Origin: Spongilla lacustris
Lineage: Eukaryota; Porifera; Demospongiae; Spongillida; Spongillidae
Reading direction: 5' to 3'
DNA: 64,000 nt
NCBI GenBank assembly: GCA_949361645.1
Contig: OX442434.1
Coordinates: 4,528,788-4,592,787 of the forward strand
The position numbers were made by a program, and so were the translations under genes. Numbering within the stretch: the first letter of the stretch is position 1; the number at the start of each line of letters is the position of its first letter. The notes beneath the pieces are model-generated. The model saw only the letters and a program-made list of their open reading frames with translations, did not search any database and was not told where the DNA came from. This document shows positions 59,101 through 64,000 of this stretch, piece after piece.

Positions 59101-62100
59101 GATATGATTTTCTTTTCCATGCAGCTACAAGATTTGCATCTTTGCACTGACATTCATCACATATATGATATACCATATGGGCAGAAAAACGTTTAGTGTT
59201 GTCAAGGTAAGGGATTTTTTTTTTTTTTTTTTGCAAACATTACATTATTCTGATCTATTCACAGGTAGTTTTGTGTCCTCAATGCACGACTAACACTTCA
59301 GCAAATAACTATTCAGGTCCACCTGGATGGGCACCATTTGGTAGGTATATAAACAATTCTTATAAGTAGGAGTTAGTAATATATTGTCTAAAATTAGACA
59401 CTGGAAAGGATACTCTCCTTAGCTATGTGGACTATTCACAGCTGTTCTCATATGCTACAGCACTATACTTCAGGTAACTTATACATTTTGAATTTGTTCT
59501 AAACCTGTGGAGACTCCCAATCATGGTTATAAGTAAGTATCTGCTTAAAACAGTTCAAAATCTCTTTATGCATCATGTAATGTGTTGGTAAATAAAAGTG
59601 ATTTTCAGGTCTGTAGTTGTTCTATTTTTGTATGCTTAATTAGCTTTATCTATTTTCTAGCGGTATGATAGCTGATCGAGTCAATGTGAGGTACTACCTT
59701 GCCATAGGAATGCTTGGTGAGTCAGTGTTAGCAATTTCTAGAACTTCGTACCATCTTTAATTTGCTATTCAGCAGATCTATGGCTCACAGCACTACATTT
59801 TACCTTGTATAAATGAAACAGAGTGGTGTTGTCAAACTCCTTATTTTGTCCATTTTAGGGGGTGTGGTCAACCTTCTTCTGCTAGGAATTGCCTATTATG
59901 CCGAAATCCATCATATTGCATATTTCATTATAGTGCAGATCTTTGGTGGAGTGATGCAGGTAGGAGGTGTACAGTAATATGAGAGAGGATGTTTTTGAGT
60001 CTACAGACTGTTTTTCATTTCCTTAGGCCACTGGCTTACCTGCAGTAGTAGCCATTGTTGGACACTGGTTTGGAAAGCAACGGTACATTATTTTGTCATA
60101 ACTGTGTGATTGCTGAGGTGCATGTAGATTATAGTTTGTAATGTTATGACTTTTATCGTCTTTCCTGCACAATGCCTTCTGCAGTCGAGGCTTGCTCCTT
60201 GGTCTCTGGTATGCACACACACCACTTGGAAACATTCTTGGAACATACATTCCATCAATCTGGGCAAGGACTAATATACCTGACCCTCTATGGGCATGGT
60301 GCTTCTTTGTGCCAGCCATCATTACTTTTGTAGTGGCTATCATCATCTTCCTGTTCGTGGTTGTTGGTATGTCAACCCTTTGGAATGTTATTATAGCTTC
60401 GCGTAAGTAACCCCCTTCTTTGTAGACCCTGTGCATGTGGGACTTGATCCCCCTGTCCATCACTGGGTATGTGCACAGTTTGCCAGAGTTGTATTTGACA
60501 TTTGTAATACAGGAAGAGGAAGTTCAAGCTGAGGAGGTCAAACCAATAGATAGCACTGAATTAATCAGCCCAAAAGAAACGGTCTGTCCTTAGTATTGTA
60601 TGTACTAGTAGTTCATGTACTTATTTTCGTATAGAAAAAGGCTATAAATTTTTTTAGAGCTCTGATGATACCAGTAAGAAGATGATAAATGTGTACTAGT
60701 TCGGTCTTCGATCTTCATTCTGTGCATTTATAGGGAGTGATAGAGTACTCTTTATCACTGTTCTTTGACAAGCTTGTTAGCTACACATTCCTCATCTGGC
60801 TACCATTGTATGTGAAAAAATCAAGTGAGTATCTTATTCATCTTTTACTCCTGTTCCTTGTGCACAACAATACGCATAAAAGTTTATATGCAGAACTGTG
60901 ATTGTTTAAATACCATAGACGTAATGCAGTGTATAGGCATGTGTGATATATAGTTTAGCCATTATGGGTATATATATATGTATACTGTTAAGCAATGGAA
61001 AACAGTTACTGTATTTATTTTCCTTCATCCAGTGGGATATGAAGGCCAGAAATCAGATTTGATTTCCTCACTCTTTGATATTGGAGGAATTTTTGGTGAG
61101 TGCTCATTTCCTAAACTGATCAAGATTATCTATAATATATGTCTCTTCAAAGGTGGAATCCTAACTGGTCTGCTCTCAGATTTTCTCCATGCCAGGGCTT
61201 TTAGTTGTACAATCACACTGCTTCTATCTATTCCATCAGTAAGTGTTGGGAATCAAACGCAGTTAGAGGAGAGGCTATCATCTGAAGGGGAAGAGGTTAT
61301 GCATGCATTCTTGCATGCAGCACTATATGGATGTCCCCTACTTATAATGCATTATGTAGCATGTGTATTGTGTATTTATCAGCTGTTTCTTCTTCGCTTT
61401 GTTGGAGGTTACAGCATAGGATTGTATATATGTAAGTTGGGATATTTGCTTGCCTGTTCTACCCTAGAGCTATAATTATTGCATTAAGTAATAATTAGTT
61501 AAATTTTGCCAATGAATTGACAAGCTACATGTAGATCGTAATAAAACAATCTCTTTTTCAGTTTTCTTGCTCATATGTGGAGCATTTGTTGATGGTACAT
61601 ATGCTGTCATTACTACTGCAATCTCTAGTGACCTGGTAAGCTAGTTAAAGTACCACTATGGATTCACTTTGTTGTGTTTGAAAATGAGAAACATATAGTG
61701 TGATCACATAGCAAACACCTGTGTACTATACAACCAGATTGTTCATCTGAGTGTTCAACTTTTGCCCTAACAGGTTTTTCTTTTCCAATGCAAGTATAGT
61801 AGTGGTCATTTTTGTTCTCTTAATGTACTACATTAAACAAAATAAAATAGAATGATTCATTCCACTTGAGCATTTAAGTGAAGTGAATAAAAGTATACAG
61901 CTTGAATTATGTATCCATGTTTGGAATTGTGCATGTGAGTGAAGAGGTAAAAAATAAAATCATTTCTTAGCAGGTGAAGTGACCATGAATTGATGACACG
62001 CATCAGAATGTTAGTGCAACTCGAAATACATAACAGAATTAGCAATATGACAAAATATTGATATCACTTTGTGGTATGGAAAGTTGTAGAGCAATGTACC

Positions 62101-62835
62101 AAGGTGTAATCGCACAAACCAAAGGAGAGGATGATGTAGTGCTTTGATATTAATCATAAGAAGCAAGTTTGGCAAGTGCATGCATTGCAATCATAATATT
62201 TATATTTAGGGGACACATATATCACTGAGAAATGACCAGAGTGCAAAAGCCACCGTTATAGCCATCATTGATGGAACTGGATCTATGGGTGAGTTCATAT
62301 ATATGAATTATATGATGCAATCAAATTACCTGGTTTTCAGGCGCTGCATTTGGTCCACTTATTGTGGGAGTGCTCTCAGACTCACATGTAAGTGCCAAGT
62401 ATACTGATCCATATTGTGTATGAATGCTTCAACTGGTACATGTATTTCAGGGATGGGACAGTGCCTTCTATTTTCTGATGGCATCCTGCTTTGTGTCTGC
62501 TCTAGTGAGTCATTGATTATGCATGTATATCAAAAGTTTTGATTTATTTTCTGGTCTTATGTGTATATAAATGCATTCAAGTAAAAGGGTGCATGTTTCC
62601 TACTGTAATTTGAACATCTGTCCTCAACAATTTGCAGTTCTTGTCTCGCCTTACTTTTAAAGAAATGAGGCCATGGTTTGGAAAGCTAAAGAGCTGTGTG
62701 CAACATTCAAGGTCAGTACTGCCTTCTTATCAAAATGTATAGTGCGTATGTATAATAATACTATGCTATTATTCTCCAATGAATAGCTCTATCAATGAAA
62801 AGTTCCACAATAATTATGGTACAATTTCAGCTTAA
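50183..62835 (+). CDS. SLC37-like sugar-phosphate exchanger, copy 2 (20 exons)
   Basis: Exons: 50183-50286, 59125-59206, 59265-59340, 59398-59473, 59661-59716, 59859-59959, 60027-60082, 60185-60366, 60426-60466, 60513-60581, 60734-60824, 61033-61095, 61153-61238, 61383-61431, 61562-61635, 62210-62288, 62341-62387, 62451-62504, 62638-62711, 62787-62835. Joined length is 1,509 nt, 502 codons plus stop, about the usual SLC37A1-A3 length. Each intron position and phase matches copy 1. Marks: YHMGRKTFSVV, GMIADRVNVRYYL, GHWFGKQRRGLLLGLWYAHT, GTHISLRNDQSAKATV, TAIIDGTGSMG. The central loop exon is 23 codons against 87 in copy 1, and exon 4 is two codons longer. Intron 1 is 8.8 kb and packed with mobile elements. 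Role as for copy 1: predicted 12-TM ER sugar-phosphate/phosphate antiporter; substrate unverified. Confidence 0.92.
50585..51132. repeat. Dispersed repeat shared with 16,960-17,290
   Basis: TATCTTATCAGATCCGGAA (about 50,592), GGTGAGCGTTA and TTATTTTGCTA..GTATTC (about 50,735-50,770) match the repeat upstream of the first SLC37-like gene. A 37-bp exact inverted match lies at 51,096-51,132. It is non-coding and sits in intron 1. Confidence 0.5.
51503..51820. mobile_element. MITE with 49-bp perfect terminal inverted repeats
   Basis: Bases 51,503-51,551 (starting TATAGTCTCGCGGGCCATGA) are exactly complementary to 51,772-51,820. The 318-bp element has a central palindrome CCGGCCAAATTTGGCCG. Possible TA target duplications are blurred by the flanking TATATA. 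It is non-coding and lies in intron 1 of the second SLC37-like gene. Perfect arms suggest recent activity. Confidence 0.92.
51868..52650 (-). mobile_element. hAT-family DNA transposon relic with 8-bp target duplication
   Basis: The ends are CAGTGTTGCCGCGAT and ATCGCGGCAACACTG, perfect inverted repeats with the CAG/CTG termini of hAT elements. TGCATGAC flanks both sides (51,860-51,867 and 52,651-52,658), an exact 8-bp target duplication, the hAT hallmark. Many ATATCGCGATTA words fill both subterminal zones, as is usual for hAT transposase binding regions. The interior keeps a BED-finger relic. At 783 bp it is an internally deleted copy. Confidence 0.93.
52310..52508 (-). pseudogene. BED zinc-finger relic of a hAT transposase
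   Basis: From an ATG at 52,508 (minus strand) the frame starts MAMSKKEAKPMYV and contains SSAWQYFG. After frame changes come a Cys-x2-Cys pair (VCLKC) and an NTTN|LRYHL segment. BED fingers have the order W-F/Y..C-x2-C..TSNLxxHL, so this is a recognisable N-terminus of a hAT transposase broken by two shifts. Everything downstream is deleted. It lies inside the hAT relic in the same orientation. Confidence 0.65.
52680..53446. mobile_element. Long foldback element, about 770 bp
   Basis: The element begins GGGACAGTTTCCG and ends CGGAAACTGTCCC. Its two halves are inverted copies over about 350 bp each, with perhaps 10 percent differences, around a loop near 53,025-53,080. Examples of mirrored words are ACCATTTCTCTATGG/CCATAGAGAAATGGT and GTAGGTAGAGAGGTCCTATA. 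It encodes nothing. It starts 22 bp after the hAT target duplication, in intron 1 of the second SLC37-like gene. Confidence 0.9.
53526..53650 (+). mobile_element. Half-MITE (family P relative)
   Basis: It starts ATTCGTCTCTCTGAGAAACT and has GTGTAAAAATTAAGGGAACC and GGGATTGGAGATACTGTAAA, matching one arm of the element at 54,308-54,523. The mirror arm is missing or too degraded. Confidence 0.6.
54308..54523. mobile_element. Palindromic MITE (family P relative)
   Basis: The arms read ATTCTCTCTGAGAAAGT..GCAATGGTGGTGTAAA and its mirror TTTACACCACCATTGC..ACTTTCTCAGAGAGAAT. The unit is about 216 bp with a short AT-rich centre. It is non-coding and lies in intron 1 of the second SLC37-like gene. 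Confidence 0.85.
55196..55345 (-). repeat. Left LTR (150 bp, minus orientation)
   Basis: It starts TGTAACGAGACACTGCAGCA and ends ATTCGCTACA. It matches the LTR at 58,788-58,937 with no difference that I noticed, and the inverted LTR at 57,670-57,819. CTAG precedes it. Confidence 0.93.
55385..56262 (-). pseudogene. Gypsy integrase C-terminal part, minus strand
   Basis: The frame runs from AYNTSIHPSTGFSPFFLMFG through GRQAKLPVDLVYG, YEPGDLVWLHTPVVPKG and GPFRVVKRLSAVTYRI to RRYPQRIRHPPDRY. These are the end of the integrase core and the GPY/F-type C-terminal module. Bases beyond 56,262 switch to the opposite-strand RT block, so the catalytic DDE part is absent. A repeated EVATPQDEP unit occurs twice in the acidic tail. 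Confidence 0.85.
56250..57183 (+). pseudogene. Gypsy RT C-terminus and RNase H, plus strand
   Basis: The frame begins in the RT thumb (KTSKCHLFREEVTFLGHRIS), continues through VRQFLGLVGYYRKYIPNFA and enters RNase H (FILDTDACQYGIGAVLSQ, AYGSRTLSKAERKY, VTRKELLAVVTFTKHFRPYL, LRTDHSSLQWIYN, GNADALSR). The catalytic RT half is missing. It stops inside a short LTR-start fragment at about 57,180. Orientation is opposite to the outer LTRs. Confidence 0.88.
56977..57401. repeat. Inverted repeat inside the provirus, about 204-bp arms
   Basis: About 56,977-57,180 is the reverse complement of about 57,196-57,401, separated by some 15 bases that include the LTR start word TGTAGCGAATGACA. TAATATA is shared at the junction, suggesting microhomology. 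The mirrored segment is the region after RNase H. Confidence 0.88.
57395..57630 (+). pseudogene. Second copy of the pol tail, plus strand
   Basis: It repeats the acidic tail found on the minus strand at 55,385-55,640 (EIVQQPAPEEEQLGPEDQA..RYPQRIRHPPDRY) and runs into the purine-rich stretch and LTR at 57,670. The presence of two tails shows that at least two proviral copies or template passes contributed. Confidence 0.85.
57670..57819 (+). repeat. Internal LTR (150 bp, plus orientation)
   Basis: It starts TGTAGCGAATGACATAATAT and ends GTCTCGTTACA, the inverted counterpart of the outer LTRs. It serves at once as 3' LTR of the pol tail on its left and 5' LTR of the primer site and gag on its right, like a one-LTR circle junction. 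Confidence 0.93.
57822..57839 (+). promoter_or_regulatory. tRNA-Ser primer-binding site
   Basis: TGGCGTAGTCGGCAGGAT begins two bases after the internal LTR and is complementary to the last 18 nt (including CCA) of animal tRNA-Ser with an AATCCTGCCGACTACG 3' end. The mirror copy at 58,768-58,785 adjoins the right LTR. Confidence 0.85.
57838..58683 (+). CDS. Gypsy gag-like protein
   Basis: An open frame of 281 codons from the ATG that overlaps the primer site. It contains WTDWVEHFEAVALVNGW and AWRRLVPEVKQNFQAAKDAL (retrotransposon gag core) and ends with CLKCGKEGHFARGC, a CCHC zinc knuckle of the C-x2-C-x4-H-x4-C type that binds RNA. It stops soon after the knuckle; no protease follows. About 85 bp later the sequence switches to an inverted primer site and LTR. 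The gag frame itself is intact, but the element is not. Confidence 0.88.
   Translation: MNEQEGGTGTPSPRVLVQTKTNRPLVSPDTYSGDRNWTDWVEHFEAVALVNGWDEPTKLLWLPVRLTGKAQTAWRRLVPEVKQNFQAAKDALQKRFEPESKRQLYVVEFQTRKRRPDEHWSDFGDELRILADKAFPGIDEKAKDLLSLERYLSELDNPKVAFAVRQRQPKTLDDAVSCTMEMESYLHQETKGSKISVVSDVPVGERETLMAMIHSLSERMGKLETSERPAQARAGRRRPEAYNSSREPAASKDTIICLKCGKEGHFARGCAAGWQKRKQEN
58788..58937 (-). repeat. Right LTR (150 bp, minus orientation)
   Basis: It matches the left LTR, with CTAG after it (58,938-58,941) completing the 4-bp target duplication. The minus-strand primer site is just inside it. Near identity of the outer LTRs points to a young insertion. Confidence 0.93.
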
Positions 62836-64000
62836 GCTGCTACAGTTTGATGAGAAAAACATTCATGCCCCCCACTCCGAAATAAGGGTGTATATAACCA
62901 ATAATTGGGAACAATGTGTGTCTGACTGTCTTGATTTATTATAATCGGCATTTTGTACATGCATGTAAGCTTAAAAAATCATTCCACATTTATATGACCA
63001 CAACCAGAGGTGGTATGTATTATAGTGCGCAATACTTAGGCGGTGTAGGTGTCACAGGAAATTCTGTCGCTACAGAACGACATATGACACATTTAAATTT
63101 GTTTAGTAATGTATTGTGATCCAATGGTTGATCCTACTATGCGATAATGGCAGCATCATGTTGTACTAGGAATCTGAGAAAGGAGCCATTTGGACAGTGA
63201 GGCAATGTCAATTGGAAATTGCAATGCATTCAGACTCCCCACCACTTCTCTTAAAATGTTGTCTGTAAAGAAGCAAATGTAAATTGAGACTGATTATATA
63301 ACATTCCTTACGCAATACTTTTACAAGTGAAATATTACAAGGTTGTGATGCAAGAGATATCTCATTCAGCTAGTTTACCATATTTCAAGAACCAATATAA
63401 ATTTGTACCTACAGTAATTTCAACCTACATCATTTTACTAATACACTGCTTCAGAAGAGCATAACCAGTGAGCAATCCAGGCCATGACTGGGTATATTTT
63501 TTTCTTTTACAAAATCACAGAAATAATATACTCAATCATGTGCAATGGTGAATGTTCCTTCTCAATCAATTTGTATGCAGCATACATTATGCTTCTGAAC
63601 AACAGCAGGAAACAACAACTCAAATTATTTGAGCTCTCATATGTTCGTTGAACAGACTACCTAACCATGAAATAACAACACTGAATATCCTATGATTTGA
63701 ATATTGTATCGCTCAGTTTCTACAGCTCAAGGAAACAGCTTTCAGTAGTGAACAGTCCACTGAATTTGCAGACAATGACAAATCTCATAAATCACCATGC
63801 AGGCAGGTAACTAACCAGATAATACTAAACAGATAATTATTTTCCACATGCAGCTGAAGGAAATTGATCAGCTTTCAGTAATGAATCATCCACTGAATTT
63901 GCAGACATGAGAAATCACAGAAATCACCAGACAACATGCACCTCATGTAATGATAACTGAATTTTATTTCCTTTTCACATGCAGTTAAGCTACAGAGAGT
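62836..64000. other. 3' flank of the second SLC37-like gene
   Basis: No further gene is recognised. Two degenerate copies of a stretch of about 70 bp (CTTTCAGTA..GAA..TCCACTGAATTTGCAGACA) lie at about 63,728-63,797 and 63,858-63,930, and a partial third start (CACATGCAGTTAAGCTACAG) reaches the window edge. No canonical AATAAA was noticed just after the stop codon. Confidence 0.45.
63728..64000 (+). repeat. Degenerate tandem repeat of about 130-bp period
   Basis: Words CAG-CT(C/G)AAGGAAA, AGCTTTCAGTA, CCACTGAATTTGCAGACA and AAATCACC recur at a spacing of about 130 bp, each unit preceded by a pyrimidine-AG resembling a splice acceptor. The second unit has an early stop in its best frame, so coding use is doubtful. 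The array runs off the window. Confidence 0.55.

Overview
The window looks like nuclear DNA of a marine invertebrate animal, most likely a sponge. Host genes are intron-rich with short introns, the DNA is AT-rich with many ACATGT/TGCATGCA words, and the mobile elements (OTU-bearing Helitron, PD-(D/E)XK-type non-LTR retroelements in (TTA)n, a Ty3/Gypsy element with a tRNA-Ser primer site) are of kinds known from such genomes. The sponge assignment is inference. I see no bacterial operon, rRNA, convincing tRNA or CRISPR array.

Layout. 0.4-1.5 kb: DNA-transposon ends with G/C homopolymers. 2.0-7.6 kb: a frameshifted autonomous Helitron (HUH Rep, PIF1-like helicase, OTU protease). 9.56-16.70 kb: a large inverted duplication (about 2.1 and 2.5 kb arms, 2.5 kb spacer). 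Each arm carries the C-terminal exons of an Ldh_2-family (malate/L-lactate dehydrogenase) gene, and each has its own lesions. 18.3-23.7 kb: a complete 20-exon SLC37-like sugar-phosphate exchanger gene (568 codons). 24-28.8 kb: relics, including MITEs and an ankyrin exon. 28.9-30.3 kb: an intronless POT/SLC15-like transporter. 30.7-31.8 kb: a 25-bp minisatellite ending in a 46-bp perfect palindrome. 32.7-39.9 kb: a nest of 5'-truncated non-LTR retroelements separated by (TTA)n. 39.9-42.3 kb: a decayed Gypsy element. 46.9-47.6 kb: another reverse-transcriptase relic. 50.2-62.8 kb: a second complete SLC37-like gene (502 codons) with the same 20-exon structure. Its first intron has grown from about 1.5 to 8.8 kb and holds a MITE, a hAT relic with an exact 8-bp target duplication, a long foldback element, more MITEs and a scrambled Gypsy provirus with three LTRs.

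How it fits together. The host part is a small membrane-transporter neighbourhood: two tandem SLC37-like paralogues in the same orientation with a POT-like transporter between them. Both SLC37-like genes have a CACGTG E-box and a TATA-like sequence upstream of the ATG. Nearly everything else is mobile DNA, including at least seven copies of one palindromic MITE family. The most informative signals are the intact paralogue pair, the differently broken Ldh_2 copies, the scrambled LTR element and the hAT relic. Boundaries were worked out by hand, with no alignment or database search; family names rest on recognisable motifs.
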